A stretch of DNA of 22,657 nt from Bacteroidales bacterium (GTDB lineage Bacteria; Bacteroidota; Bacteroidia; Bacteroidales; Muribaculaceae), in contig CAAGJW010000013.1 in the NCBI GenBank assembly GCA_900770215.1, positions 1-22,657 on the forward strand, written 5' to 3'. Shown piece after piece: positions 8,292 through 16,511 of the stretch (within the stretch, counting starts at the first letter, position 1; each line of letters begins with the position of its first letter). The position numbers were made by a program, and so were the translations under genes. The notes beneath the pieces were generated by a model that was not told where the DNA came from, ran no database searches, and saw nothing but the letters and a program-made list of their open reading frames with translations.

Positions 8292-8888
8292 ATGAAAAAG
8301 TTATTTTTATTATGCGTGATTGCCGTCCTCGCTATCGGCGTGATCACGGCCAAAGAAAACAATAGCAACAATGTGAAAACAACCGTCTTCACCTCGGGCG
8401 ACATCTACTGTCAGAGCTGTGTCAACAAGATCATGAACAACATCCCCACCCTGGGCAAGGGCATCGAGGATGTGAAGGTCGACGTGCAGAGCAAAACGGT
8501 GACGGTGAAGTACAACGCCAGCAAGAATAGCGACCAGAACATCATCAAGGGCTTGAAAAAGCTCGACGTGAACGCCATGGTCATGACTGGCACCAGTGCC
8601 CAGCAAGGCGGACAGCCTGTCGTTACCCCCTACTGCACCATGCCGGCTGTGGCACAGGATGGCGACCACTGCCAGAACGGGGCCAATGCGACTGGCCACA
8701 ACTGCACGCAGCAAGACGCCAAGGCCTCGGGCCAGCAGCACTGCCAGGGCCAGCAGGCCACATCGTGCACCCCCAACACATCGTCGTGCACTCCCAATGC
8801 CACCACTTGCGACAACGACCAGCAGTGCAACTCGCTTACCAGCGGCTCGTGCTGTGGCGGCGGCAACGCCCAGGGCAAGAAGAAATAA
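8292..8888 (+). CDS. Secreted heavy-metal-associated (HMA) domain protein with Cys-rich tail
   Basis: This 198-residue protein begins with a signal peptide (MKKLFLLCVIAVLAIGVITA). An HMA-like ferredoxin fold spans about 29-97, with the metal-binding pair C40-x-x-C43 in GDIYCQSCVNKI. The usual GMxCxxC methionine is replaced here by a tyrosine before the first Cys. The tail from about 105 is rich in Gln, Asn, Thr and ten cysteines, ending SCCGGGNAQGKKK, and resembles a metal-sequestering or disulfide-rich extension. Its position after the TonB receptor supports a periplasmic or surface metal-binding role, probably Cu(I) or another soft metal. The ATG at 8292 follows a promoter element and begins a proper signal peptide. 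A perfect hairpin terminator follows. Confidence 0.88.
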   Translation: MKKLFLLCVIAVLAIGVITAKENNSNNVKTTVFTSGDIYCQSCVNKIMNNIPTLGKGIEDVKVDVQSKTVTVKYNASKNSDQNIIKGLKKLDVNAMVMTGTSAQQGGQPVVTPYCTMPAVAQDGDHCQNGANATGHNCTQQDAKASGQQHCQGQQATSCTPNTSSCTPNATTCDNDQQCNSLTSGSCCGGGNAQGKKK

Positions 8889-8919
8889 TCGCTCGCGTGT
8901 AAACGCTGTAACCCATCAA

Positions 8920-8957
8920 GGGCTGCGCTCCAAGCATGAGAGCGCAGCCCTTTGCTT
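8920..8957 (+). terminator. Rho-independent terminator after the HMA gene
   Basis: A perfect 11-bp stem GGGCTGCGCTC / GAGCGCAGCCC with a 9-nt loop is followed by TTTGCTT, 31 nt past the stop. Confidence 0.85.
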
Positions 8958-8990
8958 GTGCTCTATGTGTGTGTGTGGAGGGGGCGGTAC

Positions 8991-9032
8991 GGTTGCAGGG
9001 GTTACGCGCTATCGCGCCCCGCCGCCTGCCCG
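8991..9032 (+). repeat. Dispersed repeat module, partial copy
   Basis: The first 27 bases, starting GGTTGCAGGGGTTACGCGCT, are identical to those at 10592. A degenerate CGCCTGCC core follows. It lacks the downstream GCCCGTTTCACGGGC hairpin of the fuller copies. The rest of the 8958-9167 gap shows no gene. Confidence 0.75.
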
Positions 9033-9167
9033 CCACACAAGCATAAATACACAGCGGCGGGACGAGCAGGCTTGAGGGCTTTACATTTCATTTCAATTTT
9101 CAAGCTGCACGAGGGAAGTGAGAAGCAATTGTGCTGAAAAAAGCTGTGATAGTGGCGGCAAAATGTG

Positions 9168-9175
9168 TACCTTTG
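9168..9175 (+). promoter_or_regulatory. Bacteroidota -7 element TACCTTTG
   Basis: An exact TAnnTTTG match followed by CA, 28 nt before the ATG at 9204. It excludes the upstream in-frame start at 9165. Confidence 0.7.
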
Positions 9176-9203
9176 CAATAGTATCAAGAAGAAAAAAAGA
9201 AGA

Positions 9204-10304
9204 ATGATCACAACGTTTTACATCACCACGGCCGTGCTGGCGGTGCTGCTGGCGACGGTGGCAGTGTTTGAGCTGCTCTACCACCGCGGGCTGGCCGATG
9301 CGGCGCTCAAGCTGCGCCGGTGGTCGTTTGTCACCTTCTACGCGATGCTTCTTGCCGCCACCGTGTCGCGTTTTTTCACTGTCAAGGGCGGCCAAATCGA
9401 GATGATGCCCACCATGACCATCTGTCTCGACTCATGTGCCTTTGTGGCCTTTGCCATGCAGGGCATGGCCTATTTTGGCCGCAAGTACTACCAGAACCCC
9501 TACAACTGGTTTTTCATGCTTGAGTTGCCGGTGGGGCTGATACTGCTCAACGTCCTGGTGCGCATCACGGGCAGCTACCACACGTTTTACAGACCGTCCG
9601 ACATCACGCTGCCGGCAAGCGGCAGCGGCGAGCGGCTCATCTTTCTCACCCGCATCATCATGCAGGTGCTCATCGTCATGTGCTATCTTTTCCTGCTGGT
9701 GCTGCTGCTTGAGTCCTATATCCACAACCGCCGCACTGCCAACGAGCGCATGTCTAACATCGAGGGCAAGCAGTACAAGAGCGAGCACATCAACATTCTG
9801 CTCTATGCCCTGTTGCTGGTGATGACGGCCAGCAGCAACTTTTTCAACTCGGTGGCTTATCACATCGTGTGCAATGTGCTCATGACGGTGATGGTGGCCC
9901 GCTCGGCGGTGGTGTTTAAGCGCTTTGCCGATTATGCCATGATGAAGGCCAACGGCCTGTTTACCGCCGCCGTCATCGAGGACCAGCTCAAGCGCCTGCT
10001 GCTGGTTGAAAAAGACAACCCGCTGCTCGAGAGCAACGCCACGCTCGACGACGTGGCCCACGCCCTCAAGGTCGACCGCGACGAGCTGAGCGACTACATC
10101 TACAACCGGCTGGGCCTCTCGTTCAGCGCCTGGCTCAGCGAGAAGAAACTGCTCTTCTGCGCCCACATGCTGGCCACGACCGACCGCATGATATCTGACA
10201 TCGCCCTCTCGGCCGGCTACATGAACGCCCCGGCCATGAACAAGGCCTTCAAGGCAAAATTTGGCACCACGCCCTCCCAATTCCGCCAGCATAAGCACCG
10301 GTAG
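9204..10304 (+). CDS. Membrane-anchored AraC-type transcriptional regulator
   Basis: This 366-residue protein has about six hydrophobic helices in its first ~235 residues (for example TTAVLAVLLATVAVFELLY, IIMQVLIVMCYLFLLVLLL and INILLYALLLVMTASS). A soluble C-terminal AraC-type helix-turn-helix domain covers about 270-366. The DNA-binding end shows the second-helix pattern ISDIALSAGYMNAPAMNKAF followed by KAKFGTTPSQFR, matching the AraC signature. The design suits a one-component membrane sensor. It lies downstream of the TonB/HMA genes on the same strand with its own promoter, so it may control them, but that is only context. The start was chosen from the promoter position and the hydrophobic N-terminus. 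Bacteroidota commonly have AraC proteins with a membrane N-terminus. Confidence 0.87.
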   Translation: MITTFYITTAVLAVLLATVAVFELLYHRGLADAALKLRRWSFVTFYAMLLAATVSRFFTVKGGQIEMMPTMTICLDSCAFVAFAMQGMAYFGRKYYQNPYNWFFMLELPVGLILLNVLVRITGSYHTFYRPSDITLPASGSGERLIFLTRIIMQVLIVMCYLFLLVLLLESYIHNRRTANERMSNIEGKQYKSEHINILLYALLLVMTASSNFFNSVAYHIVCNVLMTVMVARSAVVFKRFADYAMMKANGLFTAAVIEDQLKRLLLVEKDNPLLESNATLDDVAHALKVDRDELSDYIYNRLGLSFSAWLSEKKLLFCAHMLATTDRMISDIALSAGYMNAPAMNKAFKAKFGTTPSQFRQHKHR

Positions 10305-10800
10305 TACTGTGGCACTACACCGTAGGTGGGCGGCAAGCCCCGCTAGGGGCGGCAGCTTTTAGACAGGCGGTGAAGCGACGCGTAGCTGAGCAAAACCCCT
10401 GCACAGGCAGCGCCCCCATCGCGGATTTAGCCCGTGAAACGGGCGACACAGTGTAGGCAGGCGGTGAAGCGAGCCCCCAGGGCGAGCGTAACCCCTGTAT
10501 AGCCATTCCCACCACGGCAAGCAACATTGGGGCACTACACCGTGTGGTAACTCTGCCACCCCTACGGGGCTTGCCAATTTGCTGGTGCTCTGGTTGCAGG
10601 GGTTACGCGCTATCGCGCTCCACCGCCTGCCTACACTATGTCGCCCGTTTCACGGGCTATCACCGCGCCCGCCGCCTGCCTACACTATGTCCACGCCCCA
10701 CCGCCGCGCAATTGGGATGCCATCAACCAAAAAAAACATTGCATCCACCGCCTGCCTAAATGCTGTCGCCTACTATGTGGGCTACAACCACACCACGCCT
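10305..10800. repeat. Repeat mosaic with two oppositely oriented arms
   Basis: This ~500-bp gene-free stretch holds many copies of the modules seen at 1-480. The left part (about 10325-10510) carries them on the minus strand and the right part (about 10550-10790) on the plus strand. The full module at 10592-10659 runs from GGTTGCAGGGGTT to CACGGGCTA. The core CCACCGCCTGCCT occurs at 10620 and 10744. GGCACTACACCGT is repeated directly at 10311 and 10531. A hairpin GCCCC-GCTA-GGGGC lies at 10337-10350. Short open frames across it are repeat translations, and no real gene is seen. Confidence 0.75.
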
Positions 10801-10822
10801 GTGCATTAATCTTTGGGATATC

Positions 10823-10856
10823 AAAAAAAAGGGCTGGACCCATTGCGGCCCAGCCC
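10823..10856 (-). terminator. Rho-independent terminator after the acyl-CoA synthetase gene
   Basis: A 10-bp stem (831-840 with 847-856 of the 10-kb block, one G-U-type mismatch) with a 6-nt loop is followed on the minus strand by eight Ts. It lies about 40 nt past the stop. Confidence 0.88.
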
Positions 10857-10895
10857 CTGCTCGTGTTGAAGATGGTAGTTAAATTTATATTTCTT

Positions 10896-12620
10896 TCACT
10901 TTGTGCTGCTGGCGGCCTTGTCGCGCTCGCGTATCTCAACGCGGCGTATCTTGCCGCTTATGGTCTTGGGCAGCTCCTCGACAAACTCGATGACGCGCGG
11001 ATACTTGTAGGGGGCGGTGGCGTGTTTCACAAAGTCTTGTATGTCCTTGACCAGGGCGGGCACCTGCTTGCCGCGGTACTCGTGATGGAAGTCGACGCCG
11101 CCGGGCTGGCCCACCCACTTCTCTACACACTCCTTGGAGAGCACAATGGTGGCCTTGACGGCCATGCCGCGCACCTCGTCGGGGACACCGGTCACGGCAC
11201 ACTCCACCACGGCCTCGTGCTTCATGAGCGCGTTCTCAACCTCGAAGGGGCCTATGCGGTAGCCCGACGACTTGATCACGTCGTCCTTGCGGCCCACAAA
11301 CCAGTAGTAGCCGTCCTCGTCGCGCCAGGCGATGTCGCCGGTGTGGTAGATGCCGTTGTTGAAGTGCTCGCGGGTGAGCTCGGGGTCGCGGTAGTAGTAC
11401 TTGAACAGGCCCACGGGCTTGTGGCCCTCGGGCACGTGAATCACGATCTCGCCCTGCTCGCCCTCCTCGGCGCGGCGGCCGTCGGGCGTGAGCAAGTCGA
11501 TGTCGTAGCCCGGGTTGGCCTTGCCCATCGACCCTGGCCGCGGCTCCACCCAGGGGTAGGTGCCCACGGTGGCGGTGGTCTCGGTCTGCCCGAAGGCCTC
11601 GTGCAGCTTGATGCCCGTGAGCTGGTACCACTTGTCGAAGACCGACGGGTTGAGGGCCTCGCCGGCGTTGGTGCAATACTTGAGCGAGCTCAGGTCGTAG
11701 CGCTTCACGTCTTCGCGTATGAGGAAGCGGTACACCGTGGGCGGGGCGCAGAACGAGGTGATGTGATACTTGTGTATCATTTCAAGCACGTCGACGGGCT
11801 TGAACTTGTCGAAGTCGTAGACAAACACGTTGCAGCCCACGATCCACTGGCCGTAGTACTTGCCCCACACGGCCTTGCCCCAGCCGGTGTCGGCCAGCGT
11901 GAAGTGCAGCGAGTGCTCGTCGAGGTTGTGCCAGTATTTGGCCGTGATGATGTGCCCCAGCGGGTAGAGAAAGTCGTGGGCCACCATCTTGGGCTCGCCG
12001 CTGGTGCCGCTGGTGAAGTACATGAGCGAGGTGTCGCCATTGGTGTTGACGTGCTCGGGGCGGTGGAACGCGGGCGCCTCGGTGAGGCCCTTGTCGAAGT
12101 CGTACCAGCCCTGCGGCACACAGGGCCCCGTAGAGATGCACACCTTGAGCGACGGGCACTGGGGCTGCGCCTCGACGATGTGGTCGATCACCACCTCGTC
12201 GCCCACGGCCACGATGGCCTTGATGTCGGCAGCATTGCAGCGATACACGATGTCGCTGGCGGTGAGCAGGTGGGTGGCCGGTATGGCCACGGCGCCCAGC
12301 TTGTGCAGGGCGGTGATGGCCCACCACCACTGGTAGCGGCGTTTCATGATGAGCATCACCATGTCGCCGTGCCCTATGCCCAGCTGCTGGAAGAAGCTGG
12401 CAGCCTGGTCGCTGTAGTGCTTGACGTCGGCAAAGGTGAACTGGTGCTCGAGGCCCTTGTCGTTGGTCCACAGCAGGGCCTTCTTGCCGGGCTCGATGCG
12501 TGCCCACTCGTCGACCACGTCGTAGGCGAAGTTGAAATTCTCGGGAATCTTGATGTGGAAATTCTGCATGAAGTCCTCGTAGGAATCAAAGTCTATCTTG
12601 TCTAAAAATTTCTCTAACAT
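10896..12620 (-). CDS. AMP-binding acyl-CoA synthetase (medium-chain ACSM-like)
   Basis: This 574-residue cytosolic enzyme adenylates a carboxylic acid and transfers it to CoA. ANL-superfamily motifs are in order: the P-loop-like YFTSGTSGEPK at 201-211, EAFGQTETTATVG, YHTGDIAWRDEDGYYWFVGR with KSSGYRIGPFEVE, and the C-terminal PKTISGKIRR with the catalytic-type lysine K557. The overall pattern is closest to acetyl/medium-chain acyl-CoA synthetases, but the acid substrate cannot be told. The ATG at 12620 (MLEKFLDK) is chosen over an in-frame TTG two codons upstream. The XRE-cupin regulator lies ~107 nt upstream on the same strand, a pairing often seen in Bacteroidota, so it probably regulates this gene or is co-transcribed with it. 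Confidence 0.92.
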   Translation of the reverse strand: MLEKFLDKIDFDSYEDFMQNFHIKIPENFNFAYDVVDEWARIEPGKKALLWTNDKGLEHQFTFADVKHYSDQAASFFQQLGIGHGDMVMLIMKRRYQWWWAITALHKLGAVAIPATHLLTASDIVYRCNAADIKAIVAVGDEVVIDHIVEAQPQCPSLKVCISTGPCVPQGWYDFDKGLTEAPAFHRPEHVNTNGDTSLMYFTSGTSGEPKMVAHDFLYPLGHIITAKYWHNLDEHSLHFTLADTGWGKAVWGKYYGQWIVGCNVFVYDFDKFKPVDVLEMIHKYHITSFCAPPTVYRFLIREDVKRYDLSSLKYCTNAGEALNPSVFDKWYQLTGIKLHEAFGQTETTATVGTYPWVEPRPGSMGKANPGYDIDLLTPDGRRAEEGEQGEIVIHVPEGHKPVGLFKYYYRDPELTREHFNNGIYHTGDIAWRDEDGYYWFVGRKDDVIKSSGYRIGPFEVENALMKHEAVVECAVTGVPDEVRGMAVKATIVLSKECVEKWVGQPGGVDFHHEYRGKQVPALVKDIQDFVKHATAPYKYPRVIEFVEELPKTISGKIRRVEIRERDKAASSTK

Positions 12621-12727
12621 AATCAATCTTGGTCATTTAGTCGTTATTTTCCCCTGTGTGTAATGTGTGTGGGTGTAGCGGCAGGGGGCTGTTTTGCTTT
12701 TTTTGTGTGTGGGTGTGGCGGCGCCTC

Positions 12728-13288
12728 TCACTGGGCGATGATGGCCAGGAACTGTGCCGGCTGGTCGTCGAGGGCATGCATGTAGTGGGGCATCTGGGCG
12801 TTGAACATCACGCTGTCGCCTGCCTTCATCGCGATCGTGCGGCTGCCTATGTGCAGCTCCACGCGGCCGCTCACCACATAGTTGAACTCCTGGCCGGCGT
12901 GGGTGTTGGGCCGTGCCTGGGCATTGCTGGCCGGGTCGAGCGTGACCATGAAGGGGTGCATGATGCGGTCGGCAAAGCCCTCGGCCAGCGACTCGTAGCT
13001 GTAGGCCCGCGAGCGCTCCACGCGGGCGCCAGTGCCTGCGCGGGTCACATAGTAGGACCGCATCTTGGGGCTGCTGCCAAAGAGGAGTTCGGGCACCTGC
13101 ACACCGTAGCGCTGGGCCAGGTTTTGCACAAAACTGATGGGGATGTCAAAGTTCCCGCTCTCGTAGTTCAAGTAGGTCTGCTCGTCGATGCCGGTGGCTT
13201 CGGCCACTTGGGCGGTAGTGAGCTCGAGGGCGTCGCGCAACCCGCGCAACCGACTGGCAACCTGCTGTATATTTTCTCTGTCGCTCAT
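12728..13288 (-). CDS. XRE-family regulator with C-terminal cupin domain
   Basis: This 186-residue DNA-binding protein has an N-terminal Cro/CI-type helix-turn-helix at about 10-68 (LTTAQVAEATGIDEQTYLNY, then YESGNFDIP). A cupin_2 barrel covers about 115-186 (NTHAGQEFNYVVSGRVELHI, then AMKAGDSVMFNAQMPHYMHA). Such proteins sense a small ligand through the cupin. The ATG at 13288 is preferred because the -7 element at 13310-13317 overlaps the upstream TTG start. Position in front of the acyl-CoA synthetase suggests it responds to that pathway's substrate or product. That link is inferred. Confidence 0.9.
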   Translation of the reverse strand: MSDRENIQQVASRLRGLRDALELTTAQVAEATGIDEQTYLNYESGNFDIPISFVQNLAQRYGVQVPELLFGSSPKMRSYYVTRAGTGARVERSRAYSYESLAEGFADRIMHPFMVTLDPASNAQARPNTHAGQEFNYVVSGRVELHIGSRTIAMKAGDSVMFNAQMPHYMHALDDQPAQFLAIIAQ

Positions 13289-13309
13289 TGTATTTATAAT
13301 TTTTTCGAG

Positions 13310-13317
13310 CAAAAATA
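13310..13317 (-). promoter_or_regulatory. Bacteroidota -7 element TATTTTTG
   Basis: An exact TAnnTTTG match, 21 nt before the ATG of the XRE-cupin gene. It decides the start at 13288 and may drive the acyl-CoA synthetase too. Confidence 0.65.
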
Positions 13318-13378
13318 ATTAAGAAAAAACGCGCTGTTTCGATTTTAGATTAAAAAATGGTTAAAATCTCACACAAGC

Positions 13379-13412
13379 GCGGCGGGTGTGCAAGTTGTTG
13401 CACACCCGCCGC
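13379..13412 (-). terminator. Long perfect hairpin after the SGNH esterase gene
   Basis: A perfect 15-bp stem (13379-13393 with 13398-13412) closes a 4-nt GTTG loop, 35 nt past the esterase stop. The minus-strand tail is GCTTGTGTG, only weakly U-rich, so termination may be partial. Confidence 0.75.
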
Positions 13413-13447
13413 AAAATTGTGTAGCAGTGGAGATAAAAAGGGAGCGC

Positions 13448-14539
13448 TCACTTAGCGCGGCCGCCTGCAAGCAGCCGGGCCAGGAAGGGGAGCAGCTCGC
13501 CTGCCATGAGCTCGTGCTGGCGGCGCGAGGGGTGCATGGCGGCACCGTAGTCGTAGCGGCCGTCGTAGGGCGAGAAGGTGAAGCGGTAGGTGGGCAGGCC
13601 TTGGGCTTTGAATTCCTGCTGCAGGGCGTCGAGCGTGGCGATTTCCTGGGCCAGCGCCTTGCCGGTGAGCATGCCGCCGGCCAGCATCACGATTTTGGCC
13701 TGGGGTTGCACCTGGTGCAGGTGCACGATGAGCTTGCGGTAGGCCTGCTTGTAGAGGTCCACGCGGTAGCCTGTGGTGCTCAGGTCGTTGGTGCCCAGGT
13801 TCACGCATATGATGTCGGGGCGGAAGAGAGAGAAGTCCCACCGCTGCGTTGTGTCGCCGTAGCAGGTGTAGTCATACCAGTAGTTCATGTTGTCCTTGCT
13901 GCCAGCCGCGGGGCCGTTGTAGTTGCGATAGGCGCCTATGCCAGAGCGAGCCACACACATTTCCTCGGCATCGAGCATGCGGCACAGCAGCGATGAGTAG
14001 GAGAGGTAGTGATTCTCGGTGGCGTAGTCGAAGTGGCAGTGGCGGTCGGCAGCCTCGCTGCCGAAGGCACAAGTCATCGAGTTGCCTATAAACTCAATTT
14101 TGCGCTTGGGCCGTGCCGGGGGGGCGACCACGGTGGCCGAGTCGTCGAGGATGAAGCCGCGCAGCTCGGGCCGGTACACGTAGCCCTCATAGGCGAGGTA
14201 GATGCGGGCGGTGTGGGTCTGCCTGGTCGAGAGGCCTGTGGCCAGGGTCACGACCGAGTCGCCAGGCGCCACCTGCACCTTGGTCACCGGCAGGTTGTCG
14301 ATCTCGACGTTGAAATATCCGCTCCCAGGCTTGGCCTTCATCTTCAGGCTTGTGCCTGTGAAGGAGATAGCGACCTGAGTGCCGGGGTAGACCATGAGCG
14401 GTGACTCGGGGTTGCTGAAATTGACGCGACCCGTGTACTGGATGCATGGGTTGCTGGGGCTCACTGCCAGCCCCTGGGCATGGGCTGCTGCCACAGCCGC
14501 GAGAGCAGCGAGGGCAGCAATCAAGGTTTTCTTTTTCAT
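13448..14539 (-). CDS. Secreted SGNH/GDSL esterase, carbohydrate esterase family 2-like
   Basis: This 363-residue exported hydrolase probably deacetylates polysaccharides. The signal peptide is MKKKTLIAALAALAAVAAAHA. A jelly-roll-like N-terminal domain (about 30-140) precedes the SGNH fold, the CE2 architecture. Block I is FIGNSMTCAFGSE with nucleophile S154. Block III is NLGTNDLS with N251. Block V is AAMHPSRRQH with H336. Block V lacks the usual DxxH spacing before the His, which fits CE2 enzymes that rely on a Ser-His dyad. The ATG start gives a clean signal peptide. It lies 68 nt downstream of the nucleoside kinase, separated by a hairpin. It may work on host or dietary glycans, but no other glycan gene is nearby. 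Confidence 0.85.
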   Translation of the reverse strand: MKKKTLIAALAALAAVAAAHAQGLAVSPSNPCIQYTGRVNFSNPESPLMVYPGTQVAISFTGTSLKMKAKPGSGYFNVEIDNLPVTKVQVAPGDSVVTLATGLSTRQTHTARIYLAYEGYVYRPELRGFILDDSATVVAPPARPKRKIEFIGNSMTCAFGSEAADRHCHFDYATENHYLSYSSLLCRMLDAEEMCVARSGIGAYRNYNGPAAGSKDNMNYWYDYTCYGDTTQRWDFSLFRPDIICVNLGTNDLSTTGYRVDLYKQAYRKLIVHLHQVQPQAKIVMLAGGMLTGKALAQEIATLDALQQEFKAQGLPTYRFTFSPYDGRYDYGAAMHPSRRQHELMAGELLPFLARLLAGGRAK

Positions 14540-14565
14540 TTATATCGCTCTTATTGTTGTGAAAG

Positions 14566-14597
14566 CACTTGGGGCACCGCAGGCGGTGCCCCAAGTG
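14566..14597 (-). terminator. Perfect hairpin after the nucleoside kinase gene
   Basis: A perfect 15-bp stem (14566-14580 with 14583-14597) lies between the kinase stop and the esterase start. The minus-strand tail is CTTTCACAAC, a weak U-tract, so it may attenuate rather than fully terminate. Confidence 0.7.
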
Positions 14598-14607
14598 GTG
14601 TGTGTGA

Positions 14608-16284
14608 TCAATAGTGGAAGCTGCTGCCACCCAGGAACTCGCGCAGCAGGCTTGTGGTGGGGATGTCTTTCTCGCCCAGCGGCTCAAAGTAGCTCAGGAA
14701 GCGCAGCAGGCGGTGGGCCTCGTCATACTCGGGCACGTTGACCGGCACCTGGCGCAGGATGGGCTCGGCGTAGTTCTTCATCACGGCCAGTTCAAAGAGC
14801 AGCGACGAGTTGAACATGGCATCGGCGTTCTCCTGGAAGGGGAAGATCCACTTCTCCTCGCCACGGCGCACGCTGGGCCAGCGGGCAATGGTGTCTTGCG
14901 CGCTGGCGCCGCGATACTTGTAGTCGCGCACGATGCGGCGCAGCAGGCGGTTGTCGGTGGTGGGTATCCAGTTGTGGTCGTCGATGTTGAGCGTGGTGAG
15001 GGCCGAGACGTAGACGCGGAATTTCTGCTCCTCGGGGATGAGCTTGGTGAGCTCGGGGTTGAGACCGTGTATGCCTTCCATGAGCAGGATGTTGTCTTTC
15101 TCGAGCTTCATCACGTTGCCTTCCTTGTACTCGCGGTGGCCGGTCTCAAAGTTGTAGGTGGGCATTTTCACCTCTTTGCCGGCAATGAGGTCGGTGATGT
15201 CTTGGTTGAACTGGTCGAGGTCGAGGGCATAGAGGCTCTCGTAGTCGTAGTCGCCGCTCTCGTCGCGGGGGGTGCGCGAGCGGTCGACAAAGTAGTTGTC
15301 GAGGCTGATGACCTTGGGCTTGATATAGTTGGTAATCAGCTGTATGGCCAGCCGCTTCGACGAGGTGGTCTTGCCGCTCGACGAGGGGCCGGCGATGAGC
15401 ACCACGCGGGCGCCGCCCTTCTTGAAGCGGCGGGCGATGTCGTCGGCAATCTTTGAGAACATCTTGGCGTGCAGGGCCTCGGCCACGTTGATGAGCTGGC
15501 CGGCCCGCTTGCTGCGTATGGCCTCGTTGAGCTCGCCCACGTCGGCCACGTTGATCACGCAGTTGAAGGCCTCGTAGTCTTCAAAGGCCTTGAACAGCTT
15601 CTTCTGGTCGACCATCTTGGCCGGCTGGTCGGGGTGGGCCTTGTCGCAGCCCAGCAGCAGCATGCCGTGGTTGTAGGGCACGAGGTCGAAGGTCTTGATG
15701 TAGCCAGTGCTCGGTGCCAGCGGGCCATAGTAGCTGTCGATCACGTTGTCGAGCTTGTAGTACACGGTGTAGAGGTCTTTGGAGCCGGTGAGCAGCCTCA
15801 CCTTGTCGTGCAGGCCTTGCTTCCTGAACATCTCCACCACGTCGCTGGTGAGGCGCTCCTGGCGCCTGAAGGTGATGTCGGCATCCACAATCTCGTGCAT
15901 GCGCTTCTTGAGCGCCTTCACCGTGTCGGCGGTGATGGGCGTGTGCTCGTGCTTGAAGTTGCAATACATGCCGCCGCTCACGGTGTGCTCGATGATGAGC
16001 CGCTTGCCGGGATACAGGTCGGCAATGGCCTTGTAGAGTATCATGCACAGCGAGCGGGTGTAGACGCGCTGCCCGCTGGCCGACTGCATGCCCAGAAACT
16101 CGACCTGGCGGTTGTTGTAGATGGGAAAGCGCAAGTCCTCGGTGCGGTTATTGACGCGGGCGCATATGGCCTCGAAGCCCAGCCGGTGCTTGATGGTGTC
16201 GAACACCTCTTGCAGCGTGTCGCCGCCCGAGACGGCGATATATTCTTTGGTATTGGTGCAGTAAATGCTCAATTCGTTGTTCAT
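14608..16284 (-). CDS. Nucleoside (uridine-type) kinase with ThrRS-like N-terminal domains
   Basis: This 558-residue cytosolic protein joins an N-terminal TGS/ThrRS-like region (start MNNELSIYCTNTKEYIAVSG, then the HxxxH-like KHEHTPI and a SAD-type stretch to about 260) to a phosphoribulokinase/uridine kinase domain. The kinase P-loop is GPSSSGKTTSS at 299-309, followed by ISLDNYFVDRSRTP, typical of uridine kinases, and LLMEGIHGLNPELT. It should phosphorylate uridine, cytidine or a related nucleoside; the exact substrate is uncertain. The ATG at 16284 is chosen because the longer upstream extension covers a promoter-like TATCTTTA and part of a dispersed repeat. The length then fits the usual ~555 residues. 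Confidence 0.9.
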   Translation of the reverse strand: MNNELSIYCTNTKEYIAVSGGDTLQEVFDTIKHRLGFEAICARVNNRTEDLRFPIYNNRQVEFLGMQSASGQRVYTRSLCMILYKAIADLYPGKRLIIEHTVSGGMYCNFKHEHTPITADTVKALKKRMHEIVDADITFRRQERLTSDVVEMFRKQGLHDKVRLLTGSKDLYTVYYKLDNVIDSYYGPLAPSTGYIKTFDLVPYNHGMLLLGCDKAHPDQPAKMVDQKKLFKAFEDYEAFNCVINVADVGELNEAIRSKRAGQLINVAEALHAKMFSKIADDIARRFKKGGARVVLIAGPSSSGKTTSSKRLAIQLITNYIKPKVISLDNYFVDRSRTPRDESGDYDYESLYALDLDQFNQDITDLIAGKEVKMPTYNFETGHREYKEGNVMKLEKDNILLMEGIHGLNPELTKLIPEEQKFRVYVSALTTLNIDDHNWIPTTDNRLLRRIVRDYKYRGASAQDTIARWPSVRRGEEKWIFPFQENADAMFNSSLLFELAVMKNYAEPILRQVPVNVPEYDEAHRLLRFLSYFEPLGEKDIPTTSLLREFLGGSSFHY

Positions 16285-16316
16285 GATGAAGTGTATGTTT
16301 TGCGTTTTGCGATGGG

Positions 16317-16324
16317 TAAAGATA
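16317..16324 (-). promoter_or_regulatory. Probable -7 element TATCTTTA
   Basis: One mismatch from TAnnTTTG, 32 nt before the nucleoside kinase ATG at 16284. Confidence 0.5.
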
Positions 16325-16403
16325 GTAAAAACTGTGCAACCAGCAGTGCTGCCGGCCCTAAATTTCACACTTTTTGCGCTATTGGGGAAACCGGCGGCCG
16401 TGC

Positions 16404-16434
16404 GGGCGGGAGTAAAATGCAGGCGACTCTTGCC
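16404..16434. repeat. Left copy of direct repeat flanking the AT-rich island
   Basis: It shares the 16-mer TAAAATGCAGGCGACT and matching flanks (GGGCGGG before, TTGCC after) with 18878-18905. Two short indels separate the copies. Confidence 0.8.
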
Positions 16435-16511
16435 AAAGGCTCGGGGGCGCTTGCCCTCGGGCAGCCGCGCCATGAGCAGCATGTTCGGGATCGGGAGATG
16501 ATGTAATAAGA

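Noticed and set aside
10638..12605. 655-residue plus-strand open frame opposite the acyl-CoA synthetase
   Set aside because: It mirrors a clear enzyme on the minus strand and includes repeat sequence at its start. The GC-rich third-position bias explains the long open frame.
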